Source: Rhodanobacter glycinis
Lineage (GTDB): Bacteria > Pseudomonadota > Gammaproteobacteria > Xanthomonadales > Rhodanobacteraceae
Length of the DNA stretch: 64,000 nucleotides
NCBI RefSeq assembly: GCF_006438785.1
Contig: NZ_RCZB01000006.1
Span: forward strand, 124,001-188,000
Direction: 5' to 3'
The translations under genes were made by a program, and so were the position numbers. Positions 17,278-27,518 of this stretch are shown piece after piece. Every line of letters begins with the position of its first letter. Within the stretch, counting starts at the first letter, position 1. The notes below the pieces were generated by a model, which was given only the letters and a program-made list of their open reading frames with translations, did not search any database and was not told the origin of the DNA.

Positions 17278-17359
17278 GGAGACAGTATAGAAATCGTTGG
17301 ATGTGCAGACGGTAACCGAGTGTTAACGCCAGCGACATGTTGCACGCGGGGACCGGCGA

Positions 17360-17653
17360 TCAATCGTCCCGTTCACTCCGCGGGGAATGGGTGTAGTCGG
17401 GGTGGTTGGCCGTGGCCAGGGTTTCTTGCGGCGGCAGCTGCAGATGCCAGCCCTGTGTATGCAAGTGGGCGAGCACCTGTGCGGTGTCCTCGATCGGCAG
17501 CCTGCGCTGCTCGTCCAGTTGCACCTCCATCACGAAACGCATCTCGCCCAGCAGCAACAGCATCGACTCGGGCAGTTGGTCGAACGCATCGCGTTGCGCC
17601 AGCCACAGGTAGCTGTCGACCTTGCGCAGGCTGGCGTAGACAAAACATTGCAT
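17360..17653 (-). CDS. ycgL: YcgL domain protein
   Basis: A 97-residue protein starting MQCFVYASLRKVDSYLW, the hallmark of the YcgL family, with LGEMRFVMEVQLDEQRRL in the middle and a Trp-rich QGWHLQLPP segment. An upstream ATG would add ten residues not seen in the family. YcgL is a conserved gammaproteobacterial protein of unresolved function, often found near rnd or minC genes; neither is adjacent here. Confidence 0.85.
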   Translation of the reverse strand: MQCFVYASLRKVDSYLWLAQRDAFDQLPESMLLLLGEMRFVMEVQLDEQRRLPIEDTAQVLAHLHTQGWHLQLPPQETLATANHPDYTHSPRSERDD

Positions 17654-17974
17654 GACAACTCCAGCGGGAGGACGTGTGAACAACGGAAAGCCCTCGTCCG
17701 GAGGGACTGTGCAGGGTAGCAGCGCGGCTGGTCGCTCGCCCGCCAGGCTGTACCAGTAAGGGAAGGCGGCAAGAGTCCACGCGGAGATCGACGGCGGTCA
17801 GGCGACGTCTGCGGTATTTGCGCCGTTCGTTAGTTAAATGTTGCGATCGCACTTGCAACACCTTGTCCGAGCGGGCAAAGTGCGGCCCAGCGGCTTCAAA
17901 CGTCCGTATGAATTTCGCATTTGGCGCTGCCACAACAACTCACCGAGTCGCACAACGATAAGCAGGAGCAAGTG
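17654..17974. other. intergenic region between ycgL and the FadL-type porin
   Basis: This 321-base divergent gap has no convincing gene. It contains the inverted repeat at 17839-17860 and, just before 17975, an AGGAG ribosome binding site for the porin gene. It must carry promoters for both flanking genes, but I see no strong -35/-10 pair. Confidence 0.5.
17839..17860. promoter_or_regulatory. inverted repeat TGTTGC-N10-GCAACA, possible operator
   Basis: Perfect 6-base arms lie 115 bases upstream of the porin start; the inner sequence also holds the palindrome TGCGATCGCA (17842-17851). Spacing fits a dimeric repressor or activator site. The cognate protein is unknown, and such a short repeat can occur by chance. 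Confidence 0.3.
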
Positions 17975-19471
17975 ATGCACAACACTTTCCGTTCCCTCAA
18001 GAGCGCCACCCGTCCGCTCGCACTCGCTGGATTGAGCGTGGCCATTGTCGGGGCCTTGTTTGCACCGAGCACTGCCAGCGCCAGCGCCTTCCAGTTGAAG
18101 GAAAACAGCGCCAAGGGCCTGGGTCGTGCCTACGCCGGTTCCGCCACCGCCGGTGGTGATGTCTCGGTGGTGGTCAACAACCCTGCCGCGATGACCGACC
18201 TCAAGGGCACCTACCTGCAGGCCGACGTCACGGGCATCAACTTCAGCACCAAATTCACCGGTTCCGCGCATGACGCGCTGGGCCGACCGATCAGTGGCGG
18301 CAATGGCGGTGACGGCGGTACCACCTTGCCGGTGCCGGCATTGTTCTTTGCCACCCAGCTCAGCGACCGCTTGCACGTGGGTGCCGGGTTCTCCGTGCCG
18401 TTCGGCTTCCAGACCGAGTACGACAAGAACTGGGTAGGCCGCTACAACGCCATCAAGTCCAAGTTCGAATCGCTGGATGCCACGCTTTCAGCTTCGTTCG
18501 ATGTCACCGACACCTTCAGTCTCGGCGCCAGCGTGATTGCGCAGAAGACCAGCGCCGAGCTGACCAGCGCGATCAACTACAACGCGGTGGGCCTCGGTAT
18601 CCAGCAGGGCATCGGCGCGCAGACGGCGGTCGGCGTGGCACAGATCCAGGCCGCGGCCGCGGCCGGGCAGATCCCGCCGGCGCAGGCTGCCGCCATGATC
18701 CAGGCGGCCGTGCAGCAGGGCCAGGCCGCCGCGGCCGGCGTTGCTGCCATGACACCGGCGGGCGTCGACGGCTTTGCCCGCATCAAGGGCGATGACTGGG
18801 GTTACGGCTGGCAGTTGGGTGGTTACTGGAAGCTGACCCCGAACGACAAGCTGGCGCTCAACTACCGTTCCAAGATCAGCCATCGTCTGGAAGGCACCGG
18901 CAATTTCACCACCACGCCGGGATACAACGTGCTGCTGGCGAATCCCGCGCTGGCTGCTTCGATTCCTCCGTTTGCACACACCACCGGCACTGCCGACTTC
19001 ACCACGCCGGCCGTGCTCAGCGCGAGCTACTGGCACCAGGCGGAGAAGTTTGGTCTGGGCATCGACGTGTCCTACACCAAGTGGGACGTGTTCAAGAACC
19101 TGACGGTCAACTACGGCAATTCGCAGCCGCCGACCACGGAAGTGTTCGACTGGCGCAACACCGTCTATGCCTCGATCGGCGGCGATTACTACCTCACCGA
19201 CAAGTTCACCTTGCGCGCAGGTATCGCGGTCGACAGCACGCCGACCCACCTCTCCACCCGCGATCCGCGCGTGCCTGACTCGACCCGTCAGATGGCCTCG
19301 TTCGGCGTCGGCTACAAGGCCAGCGAGCACTTCGAGATCAATGCGTCCTACGCGCATATCTTCGTCAACCAGGCGCACGTCAACTCGACCAGCGGCACGA
19401 ATGACACTGTGACCGGCAATTTCGACGACTACGGCAACCTGCTGAGTTTTTCGGCGCAGTACAAGTTCTGA
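17975..19471 (+). CDS. OmpP1/FadL-family outer membrane transporter
   Basis: A 498-residue outer-membrane beta-barrel. The signal peptide ends at about STASA-SAFQLKENSAKGLGRAYAG, where the mature N-terminal hatch begins; the family NPA box is VVVNNPAAMTDL. The protein ends in YKF, a typical outer-membrane C-terminal phenylalanine. FadL-type proteins carry long-chain fatty acids or other hydrophobic compounds across the outer membrane. An Ala/Gln-rich insert (about residues 210-260) is unusual in length and could form an external loop. The start ATG at 17975 is set by AGGAG upstream. A strong terminator follows. Confidence 0.9.
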   Translation: MHNTFRSLKSATRPLALAGLSVAIVGALFAPSTASASAFQLKENSAKGLGRAYAGSATAGGDVSVVVNNPAAMTDLKGTYLQADVTGINFSTKFTGSAHDALGRPISGGNGGDGGTTLPVPALFFATQLSDRLHVGAGFSVPFGFQTEYDKNWVGRYNAIKSKFESLDATLSASFDVTDTFSLGASVIAQKTSAELTSAINYNAVGLGIQQGIGAQTAVGVAQIQAAAAAGQIPPAQAAAMIQAAVQQGQAAAAGVAAMTPAGVDGFARIKGDDWGYGWQLGGYWKLTPNDKLALNYRSKISHRLEGTGNFTTTPGYNVLLANPALAASIPPFAHTTGTADFTTPAVLSASYWHQAEKFGLGIDVSYTKWDVFKNLTVNYGNSQPPTTEVFDWRNTVYASIGGDYYLTDKFTLRAGIAVDSTPTHLSTRDPRVPDSTRQMASFGVGYKASEHFEINASYAHIFVNQAHVNSTSGTNDTVTGNFDDYGNLLSFSAQYKF

Positions 19472-19501
19472 TAGCGACAAAACGAAACAGACGTCTAAAC
19501 A

Positions 19502-19534
19502 AAAGCCTTCCCGTGCAGACGGGGAGGCTTTTTT
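19502..19534. terminator. bidirectional intrinsic terminator between porin and calB
   Basis: A 13-bp stem with one G-T wobble, tetraloop GCAG (19515-19518) and a six-T run on the + strand; the - strand has a run of four T. It lies between convergent genes, so it probably serves both. Confidence 0.85.
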
Positions 19535-19552
19535 CATGGTTGCAGGTGTGGC

Positions 19553-20962
19553 TCAGCCGCGTTTCAACAGCAGCTCCAGCATGCGCCTGAAGCGTGCGCC
19601 ATACGGCGGATTGAGCAGGCCAGTGCCGTTGAAGCGCGCCTGCCGGAACACCGGTTTCAGGTGCGAGAACGTGCGGAAGCCGGCCTCGCCGTGATAGCCG
19701 CCCATGCCGGAGGCGCCCACGCCGCCGAACGGCAGGCCATGCTGGGCGATGTGATACAGCGTGTCGTTGACGCTGACACCGCCCGCCTGCGTGTGCGCCA
19801 GCACCTTGTCGATGCGGCCTTGATCCTGCTCGAACAGATATAGAGCCAGCGGGTGCGCGCGGGCGCCGACATAGGCGATGGCCTCGTCCAGGGTGTCGTA
19901 GGGCACCAGTGGCAACAGCGGGCCGAAGATCTCCTCGCGCATCACCATCATGCCGTCGCCGACTTCCGTCAGCAGCTGCGGTGGCAACAGCCGGCGCGCC
20001 GGATCCTCGACGGCCTCGCTCAGCGGATGCATGCGTGCCCCGGCCGCCAACGCGTCATCGCGCAGCGCGACCAGTCGCTGATACTGGCGATCGGACACGA
20101 TGCTGGCGTACTGCGTGCTCTGTGCCAGCTGGGGATACATGCGGCTCATGGCGCGCGTCGCGGCATCGACGAAATCCGGTATGCGTGCGCGCGGCAGCAG
20201 CACATAATCCGGCGCGATGCAGGTTTGCCCGGCGTTGACCAGCTTGCCGAAAACGATGCGTTCCACCGCATGCTCGAAACGCGCACCGGGGCCGATGATC
20301 GCCGGCGACTTGCCGCCCAGTTCCAGCGTCACCGGTGTGAGATTGGCGGCGGCCGCGCGCATCACGTGATGGCCGACCGCAGTGGAGCCGGTGAACAGCA
20401 GGTGGTCGAACGGCAGTGCGGAGAACGCCTGTGCGACCTCGGCATCGCCATTCACCACCACCACTTCGTCAGGCCGAAAATGGCGCGCCACCTGTTCGGC
20501 GAACAGCGCCGAGAAGCGCGGCGTGAACTCGCTCATCTTCAGCATCGCGCGATTGCCGGCGACCAGCGCGTCGACCAGCGGGCCGACGGCGAGGTACAGC
20601 GGATAGTTCCACGGCACGATGATGCCGATCACACCGCGCGGCTGTGGCCGCAGTTCGGTCCGCGCGGGCAGGAACAGCAGGTCGGCCAGTCGCCGCCGTG
20701 GCTTCATCCAGCGCCGGCCATGACGCAGCGCATGACGGATCGCCGACAGGCTGGGAAAGATCTCCAGCAGGTCGGTCTCTTCCGCCGGACGCTGACCGAA
20801 ATCGGCGTTGATGGCAGCGGCAAGCTCGACGCGGTGCTCCTGCAGCAAGGCCTGCAGCGTCCGCAGCCGGGCGGCACGCAGCGACCACGCCGGTAACGGG
20901 TCGCCTGCATGCGCAGTGCGCAGGCGTTGCAGTTGTTCATTCAATGCGGCGTGATCGGTCAT
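19553..20962 (-). CDS. calB: coniferyl aldehyde dehydrogenase-type aldehyde dehydrogenase
   Basis: A 469-residue NAD(P)+-dependent aldehyde dehydrogenase. Landmarks are IVPWNYPLYLAV, the NAD-site FTGSTAVGHHV, the general base E214 in LELGGKSPA and the nucleophile C248 in NAGQTCIAPDYVL. The short N-terminus, the IAPDYVL context and the C-terminal membrane-proximal HLKPVF region resemble coniferyl aldehyde dehydrogenases, which oxidise coniferyl aldehyde to ferulate; fatty or other aromatic aldehydes remain possible. It begins 7 bp after the stop of the TonB-dependent receptor gene, so they share a transcript. Confidence 0.85.
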   Translation of the reverse strand: MTDHAALNEQLQRLRTAHAGDPLPAWSLRAARLRTLQALLQEHRVELAAAINADFGQRPAEETDLLEIFPSLSAIRHALRHGRRWMKPRRRLADLLFLPARTELRPQPRGVIGIIVPWNYPLYLAVGPLVDALVAGNRAMLKMSEFTPRFSALFAEQVARHFRPDEVVVVNGDAEVAQAFSALPFDHLLFTGSTAVGHHVMRAAAANLTPVTLELGGKSPAIIGPGARFEHAVERIVFGKLVNAGQTCIAPDYVLLPRARIPDFVDAATRAMSRMYPQLAQSTQYASIVSDRQYQRLVALRDDALAAGARMHPLSEAVEDPARRLLPPQLLTEVGDGMMVMREEIFGPLLPLVPYDTLDEAIAYVGARAHPLALYLFEQDQGRIDKVLAHTQAGGVSVNDTLYHIAQHGLPFGGVGASGMGGYHGEAGFRTFSHLKPVFRQARFNGTGLLNPPYGARFRRMLELLLKRG

Positions 20963-20969
20963 TGGTTTC

Positions 20970-23429
20970 TCAGAACTTGGCGCGCCATTCCATACCCCAC
21001 ATGCGCGGCGGCGTGATCGAGGCGTACGGCGTGCCGAATACACTGGCGGAAATGTTGCTTACACCCGTGACGTAGCGTTTGTCGAACAGGTTGTTGACGT
21101 AGACCGCCACACCCCAGTGATTGTTCGCCGAACTCCAGTCCAGCCGTGCGTCGGTGCGTTGCTGGCTGGCACCGGTGCTGAAGTTCGGGCTGACCTGGCA
21201 GGTGCCCTGCAGTTGCGAGTCGCGGTTGCAGCGCGACTCGCCGCGGAACGCATGGTTGAGGTTGGCCTCCAGCTTGCCGCCTGCCACCGCGTGCCAGGTA
21301 TAGCCGAGCGCCGCGGCGAACGAAAACTTCGGTTCGCCGGTGGGTTGGCCCGACAGGCTGACACCGGACGGTGCCACCGCCTTGCTGTAGGTGGCGTCGA
21401 TGTAGGCGCCGGTGAAACTCAGCCGCAGGTCGTCCACCGGCTGCCACTGCGCCTCCAGCTCCAGTCCCCGCGCCTCCTGGTCGGTGCTGTTGACCAGGTA
21501 GCGCGGCACGCCGGAGCCGGCGGTGTTCGGGTCCAGCGTCAGCGACTGGCGGTTGCTGTACTTGTAGTAGTAGACCGAGCTGTTGAGCAGGAGATTCTGC
21601 TCGGGGAACACGGTCTTGATGCCGGCCTCGTAGTTCCACACCTTTTCCGGCTGGAACCGCGAACCCACCTGCACGCTGTTGTAGCCGCCGGCTTTGTAAC
21701 CCTTGGTGACCGACATGTATCCCATCACGTTCGGGTTGAACTTGTAGTCCAGCACCGCGCGCGGGCTGAAGTCGCTCCAGCTGTTGCTGAACTGCACTGG
21801 CACCCCGACCGCGTCGGTGAAGATGATGTTGTTGCCGAACGCGGCCAGCGCGTACTGCGCCTCCGGCGGCAGCATGTCGATCACGCCGGCCTGGCCAAGC
21901 GCCGCGACGGTGGCGTCGAACTTGTCGGCGCGGCGCGGCATGTTGTACCAAGAGAAGCGCTTCTGGTCGCGCGTGTAGCGGATGCCGGTGGTGAGGTTGA
22001 GCCTGTCGTTGAGATGCCAGATCACGTCGCCGAACGCCGCGTAGGCCTTGAAATGGCCGACATTGCTGATCGCCTCGTGCCATGGGTCACCGAGCAGGGT
22101 GTACGGCAGGCCCATCGCGGCCAGCCCGTTGCTGATGTCGGTCAGCGGATTACCCACGCCCATCACGTTGCCGGCCAGGGTGTCGATGCTGTCGGTGAAC
22201 ACGTTGGTCTGGCTGGTCTGGCGCGCGCGCTCGTCGTAGTAGCTGACGCCGCTGACCCAGTCGATCAGGCTGTTGTTGCCGCTCAGCTTGAACTCCTGGT
22301 ACCAGCTGCGGTTGTTTTCCAGGTTGGCGGTGTCGAGGTAGCTGACGATGTGGTTGGTACCGTCATAGTCGCCGCGGTTCTCGGTGTTGAAACGCCGCCA
22401 CGCGGTGGTCGAGACCAGGCTGCCCCAGGCAAACGAGTGATCCACGCTAAGCGTGGCGCCATCGAACTTGCGCTTCTCCACTGCGCCGACGGCATCGTTG
22501 TAGAGCGGTGCGTGCAGCGGGTTGAGATAGGTCGCCGGGTCGGGTGGATACGGCGGGCGCTGCTGCGTATCGTTCGACAGTGCGATCAGGCCGATTGCCG
22601 GCTTCGGCAGCTGCTTGAGATTCTCGTGATCCCACGACAGCAGTACGCGGGTGTCGTCGGAGACATTCCAGCGCCATGCCGTACGGGTGCCGAAGTCGCG
22701 ATCGCCACCGTAGCGTTTGCCGCTGGCGGCGTCGGTGATCCAGCCATCGCTGCGATTGCTGTAGCTGCTGAAGCGCAGCGCCATGTCGTGGTTGAGCGGC
22801 ACGTTGAGCAGGCCGTCGAGGTACTGCCGTCCGTAGTCACCGAAGCGTGCACGCACGCGGCCCTCGAACCGGTCGCTGGGTTCGTTGGTGATGATCGAGA
22901 TCGCGCCGGCGGCGGCATTGCGGCCGAACAACGTACCTTGCGGACCCTTCAGTACCTCGATCCGCTGCACGTCGTTGAACGCGAGCAGGGCAGCGCCGGA
23001 GCGTGCTGCATACACGCCATCCACGTACACGCCGACCGCCGACTCGGTGCCGATGCCGAAGTCGTCGGTGGAGATGCCGCGCAATTGATAACTGGGCTGG
23101 GTCGGTTGATCACCGCCGACCACCAGGCCGGGCACGAACAGGCTCATCTTGCTGAGATCGGTGGCGGCCAGCATGTCTACCTGTTTGGCGGTGACGATCT
23201 GCAGCGGAATCGGTACCGACTGCATTTCCTGATTGCGGCTCTGCGCGGTGACGGTGACGTTGCCGAGCTGGGTGGCTTTGATCGACGTGACCGGCTGACC
23301 TGCGTTGTCTTGGCCGTTGTCCGGCGACGGCGCGGCCGTCTGCGCGAGCAACGGGCCGCACAGCAGCACACTGCCGCCAAACAACAGACGATGCAGTGCG
23401 GTTGAAATTGGACGTTGACGAATGCTCAT
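20970..23429 (-). CDS. TonB-dependent outer-membrane receptor
   Basis: An 819-residue receptor. A signal peptide (cleavage after LLAQ-TAA, near residue 31) is followed by a TonB-box-like LGNVTVTAQ, a plug domain (about 65-185, including LRGISTDDFGIG and IEVLKGPQGTLFGRNAAAGAI) and a 22-strand-type barrel ending in phenylalanine (WRAKF). It would import a substrate with energy from TonB-ExbBD. The sequence is of the large sugar/aromatic-type receptors rather than a clear siderophore receptor. It stands between the cytochrome/beta-helix genes (68 bp upstream) and the aldehyde dehydrogenase downstream, all in one direction. Confidence 0.92.
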   Translation of the reverse strand: MSIRQRPISTALHRLLFGGSVLLCGPLLAQTAAPSPDNGQDNAGQPVTSIKATQLGNVTVTAQSRNQEMQSVPIPLQIVTAKQVDMLAATDLSKMSLFVPGLVVGGDQPTQPSYQLRGISTDDFGIGTESAVGVYVDGVYAARSGAALLAFNDVQRIEVLKGPQGTLFGRNAAAGAISIITNEPSDRFEGRVRARFGDYGRQYLDGLLNVPLNHDMALRFSSYSNRSDGWITDAASGKRYGGDRDFGTRTAWRWNVSDDTRVLLSWDHENLKQLPKPAIGLIALSNDTQQRPPYPPDPATYLNPLHAPLYNDAVGAVEKRKFDGATLSVDHSFAWGSLVSTTAWRRFNTENRGDYDGTNHIVSYLDTANLENNRSWYQEFKLSGNNSLIDWVSGVSYYDERARQTSQTNVFTDSIDTLAGNVMGVGNPLTDISNGLAAMGLPYTLLGDPWHEAISNVGHFKAYAAFGDVIWHLNDRLNLTTGIRYTRDQKRFSWYNMPRRADKFDATVAALGQAGVIDMLPPEAQYALAAFGNNIIFTDAVGVPVQFSNSWSDFSPRAVLDYKFNPNVMGYMSVTKGYKAGGYNSVQVGSRFQPEKVWNYEAGIKTVFPEQNLLLNSSVYYYKYSNRQSLTLDPNTAGSGVPRYLVNSTDQEARGLELEAQWQPVDDLRLSFTGAYIDATYSKAVAPSGVSLSGQPTGEPKFSFAAALGYTWHAVAGGKLEANLNHAFRGESRCNRDSQLQGTCQVSPNFSTGASQQRTDARLDWSSANNHWGVAVYVNNLFDKRYVTGVSNISASVFGTPYASITPPRMWGMEWRAKF

Positions 23430-23496
23430 TCGGTGCTCTCCCCTTGCATCGGATCGCGCGGCGATAGGCTGCTGCGCACGGTTCGGAATGGTGGGC

Positions 23497-24678
23497 TCAG
23501 TGGATCGGCACGCAGCTCCCCGACTGCGCCGCGATCCACGCCTTGATCAGTGCCACGCCTTCGCGGTGCACGGTGCTGCGGCCAATCTCCGGCATCATCA
23601 CGCCGGGCTCTTTCGAGGACAGGCGGTACGGCAGGATCGATTCGTCCGGCTGGCCCGGCACGATGTCGAAGAAGTGGTCGCCGGTGCCCTGGCCGGCCGC
23701 GGTCGGCGGTTTGCAGATGCCGAGGTGACGATCCTCCGGCGTGTCGCTGGTCAGCGTGAGGCCGGTGGTGTTGGCCGCGCCGTTGCCGTTGTGGCAATGC
23801 CCGCAGTTGATGTCGAGGTAGGCGCGTGCACGCGCGTCCAGCGTGGCGTGCGTGTCCTTCCAGTTCGCGTCGCGCGGCACTTCGGTCGACGTTGGCAGGT
23901 CGCTGAGGTAGCCGAGTGCGACCAGGTGCGCGAGCTGGTTCTGCGCGCCGTCGGCGTAGTGATAGTCCTTGTTGAGATGGCGTGCCTTCGGTCCGATCGG
24001 ATGGATCTTGCGACTGACCCAATCCTGCGCGTGGCAGCTAGCGCACTGGCTCTCGTCCGGCACCACGTAGTTGAAATCCTCGCGGGCGGGCTGTCCAACG
24101 GCAGGCTGCGCGTCGACCAGGGTCAGCGGCAGCACCGCTCCGGTGCGCGCCAGCGTGGCTTCGGTTTGCGCCTCGTTCCACACGTACGGCATTGCGGCCC
24201 AGCCGTCCGTGCGACGCACCAGGATGCGCGTCTCGATCAGGTGCACGTGCGCCATGTCGAGACCCTGGCCGGCGAAGTCGTGCGCGTAATTGTCGTTGCG
24301 CGCCACGTCGGTGGCCTTGCTCTTGCCGGCCCGGTTCTGGTCAGGCTTGGGGTAATAGAACGTCTTGCTGATCACCGTGCCGACCGGAAAGTCGAAGGTG
24401 TCGGTCGGGCGGTATTTCGCCGAGCTGCCCTTCGGCATCCAGATTGTGCGCAGCTTGTGCGCGTAGTCGGTGAACAGCGGTGTGTTGAGGTCGTACGGCA
24501 CCACGCCGTCGTTGAGTTGCAACGTGCCGTCGCGCACCTCGACCACATGCCAGTCGCTGAGCTTCGGCGGACGGCCGTCGGCGTGGAACGCCACCGGCGG
24601 CATGTCGCGCTGGCACCCGGCCAGCAGCATCAGCGCCAGCAGCACCGAGGCGCATTTCGCGAATTTCGCTGCCGACAT
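23497..24678 (-). CDS. SO2930/HNE_0200-type diheme c-type cytochrome lipoprotein
   Basis: A 393-residue lipoprotein (lipobox LLAGC, C22) with two heme-binding motifs, C212-A-S-C-H216 and C292-G-H-C-H296, separated by about 80 residues. The N-terminal half (DLNTPLFTDYAHKLRTIWMP, DFPVGTVISKTFYY) is the conserved part of the TIGR03806 (HNE_0200/SO_2930) family. Members regularly occur as a two-gene unit with a beta-helix lipoprotein, exactly as here, with one base between the genes. It should sit on a membrane in the periplasm and carry electrons in a reaction on an unknown compound. Confidence 0.85.
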   Translation of the reverse strand: MSAAKFAKCASVLLALMLLAGCQRDMPPVAFHADGRPPKLSDWHVVEVRDGTLQLNDGVVPYDLNTPLFTDYAHKLRTIWMPKGSSAKYRPTDTFDFPVGTVISKTFYYPKPDQNRAGKSKATDVARNDNYAHDFAGQGLDMAHVHLIETRILVRRTDGWAAMPYVWNEAQTEATLARTGAVLPLTLVDAQPAVGQPAREDFNYVVPDESQCASCHAQDWVSRKIHPIGPKARHLNKDYHYADGAQNQLAHLVALGYLSDLPTSTEVPRDANWKDTHATLDARARAYLDINCGHCHNGNGAANTTGLTLTSDTPEDRHLGICKPPTAAGQGTGDHFFDIVPGQPDESILPYRLSSKEPGVMMPEIGRSTVHREGVALIKAWIAAQSGSCVPIH

Positions 24679-24679
24679 G

Positions 24680-25915
<1,236 letters not shown>

Positions 25916-26063
25916 GATCGTGAACTCCCCATTCGAACGAAATCGGCGGATGCCGCGCCTGGCGCAGCCCGAACCTGACTGTCGCGCAATCCAGCGGCAA
26001 GGGGGAGGGCAAAACGGCCACGCGATGGGGGGCAAGCCGGCCAGTCTAGGGGGGACAATCCGC

Positions 26064-27149
26064 TTAGGCAGCGGCGCGGCGTGCTTCCAGCGGCGCCATG
26101 CCGGTCCAGCGCTTGAACGCGCGACGGAACTCGCGCGGATCGTCAAAACCCACTTCGCCGCCGATCTCGGCCACGCTCAGTGTGCCAGCCTGCAGCAATT
26201 GCAGCGCGCGCTCGGCGCGCACGCGGTCGTGGATCTCACGGAAGATGCGTCCGCTCTCGGCCAGCTTGCGCCGCAACGAACGCTCGCTGAGGTTGAGCGT
26301 GCGCGCCACATCGTTGAGCTTCGGCTGTTCGCGTAGCTGGCTGCGCAACAATCGCTCGACCGCGGCGACGATCTCCTGATGCGGCTCGCCACCGTCCGGC
26401 GTGCGTTGCTGTGCGCACAGCGCGAGCGCCTGTTTCGCGGTCAACGGGTTGTAGCCCGGTAGCGGATGGGACAGCCAGCGGGTATCGAGTATGAGCCGGT
26501 TCTGCGCCGCGCCGAATTGCAGTTCGCACTGGAACAGCTCGGCGTAGCCAGCGGCATAGTCCGGTCGCGGATAGCTCAGTTCCACCCGCAGCGGACGCAG
26601 CTCGGGTCCGACCAGTTCGCGCGAGATCATCATCGAGCTGGCGAACAGCTCCTCACAGAAGAACGGCAACAGTTCGTGGTCGCCAAACTGCGGCGCGGCG
26701 ACCAGCGCCACCGCCTGCTCGCTGACCGCCGCGAACGAAAGATCGAGCAGGCAGCCGCAGATCTTGTGGTAGTGGATGCCCGACTGCATCGCCTCGCCGA
26801 ACGTGCGAGAGGTCATCATCGCCAGCCCGAGCAGGCCGAAGCCGCCGATGGTGCCCTCGCGGCCGATGCGCAGCCCGGCATCGGGCACGTCAAGCGCCCG
26901 CAGCGCGCGCCGGATGAAGGTGCTGGCTTGCCGGTACGACACGCGCAGCGCGGGGTCGGCGATCTGTGCGCGGTTCAAGGCCAGCCCGGCGAACCACGCG
27001 CGGCTGTCGATGCCGCGCTCGTCCGCCAGCTGGGTCAGGTACAGCAGCTTGTTCGACGGAAACTCCGCCGCGGTATAGCGCGGGTCGTCATTCACGGACG
27101 CATCGTGGGTCGACGGGATCAGGCCGATCATGCCGGCGGGACGTGCCAT
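26064..27149 (-). CDS. AraC-family transcriptional regulator (OruR/ArgR-like)
   Basis: A 361-residue regulator. The N-terminal about 200 residues are the arabinose-binding-like domain of the OruR/FeaR group (LGLAMMTSRTFGEAMQSGIHYH is typical), and the C-terminal about 100 residues form two helix-turn-helix motifs (LNDVARTLNLSERSLRRKLAE and SVAEIGGEVGFDDPREFRRAFKRWTG). It is the first gene of the leftward cluster and likely controls the beta-helix/cytochrome/receptor/dehydrogenase genes in response to a small molecule. Binding sites were not identified. Confidence 0.9.
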   Translation of the reverse strand: MARPAGMIGLIPSTHDASVNDDPRYTAAEFPSNKLLYLTQLADERGIDSRAWFAGLALNRAQIADPALRVSYRQASTFIRRALRALDVPDAGLRIGREGTIGGFGLLGLAMMTSRTFGEAMQSGIHYHKICGCLLDLSFAAVSEQAVALVAAPQFGDHELLPFFCEELFASSMMISRELVGPELRPLRVELSYPRPDYAAGYAELFQCELQFGAAQNRLILDTRWLSHPLPGYNPLTAKQALALCAQQRTPDGGEPHQEIVAAVERLLRSQLREQPKLNDVARTLNLSERSLRRKLAESGRIFREIHDRVRAERALQLLQAGTLSVAEIGGEVGFDDPREFRRAFKRWTGMAPLEARRAAA

Positions 27150-27251
27150 GGGGTTGTCGCTCCGACGCGTGCAAGCCGGTCATGCCCGGCGTTCGGTCCT
27201 CTTTCTACCATGCGTGCGCCGCCAGCCGCTTGCGCGATGCACAAGCGGTGT

Positions 27252-27365
27252 TCAGGACTCGCGCCGGAATTCGTCGAAGAACGCGTGATCGATCTCGTGG
27301 ATCGTCTTCGGCTTGACGCCGATGCTGGCATCCCGAAAAAGCTCGACCAGACGTTCGCCATCGAG
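27252..27365 (-). pseudogene. remnant resembling the C-terminus of an Mrr-type restriction endonuclease
   Basis: Thirty-seven codons followed by TGA read as protein with strong coding look: LDGERLVELFRDASIGVKPK, then TIHEIDHAFFDEFRRES. This resembles the end of Mrr-family restriction proteins, which finish with a LIDGxxLxxLM-x-GV block and an acidic tail. The frame is open only back to a TAA at about 27408-27410 and has no credible start or upstream nuclease domain. I read it as the surviving 3' end of a deleted gene between the AraC regulator and putA. Assignment is from memory of the family, without alignment. Confidence 0.45.
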
Positions 27366-27450
27366 ATGAGCATGCCTTCCGGTCCGCCGGGTTGAGCGTC
27401 GCCTCAGTTATCGCGGGTGGCGATTTCTGCTTGCGCGCGATCCAGCATCC

Positions 27451-27464
27451 CATGCAATTGCATG
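27451..27464. repeat. 14-base perfect palindrome CATGCAATTGCATG
   Basis: An exact self-complementary sequence in the 3' flank of putA, between the restriction-gene remnant and putA. It could be a protein-binding site; no gene start is close by in the right direction. Confidence 0.4.
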
Positions 27465-27478
27465 CAACTTACCCACGG

Positions 27479-27505
27479 CATCGGCTCCATGGTCATGAGC
27501 CGATG
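27479..27505 (-). terminator. hairpin downstream of putA
   Basis: A perfect 9-bp stem CATCGGCTC / GAGCCGATG with a 9-base loop lies 14 bases beyond the putA stop. There is no T-run after it, so it may stabilise the mRNA end rather than terminate by itself. Confidence 0.45.
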
Positions 27506-27518
27506 CGCAGAAGCTCGC

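Noticed and set aside
21117..23405. 762-codon rightward frame over the TonB receptor
   Set aside because: Shadow of the receptor; no domain or signal peptide.
27451..27464. Phage or integron attachment site
   Set aside because: There is no tRNA gene, no second copy and no integrase nearby; a 14-base palindrome alone does not support this.
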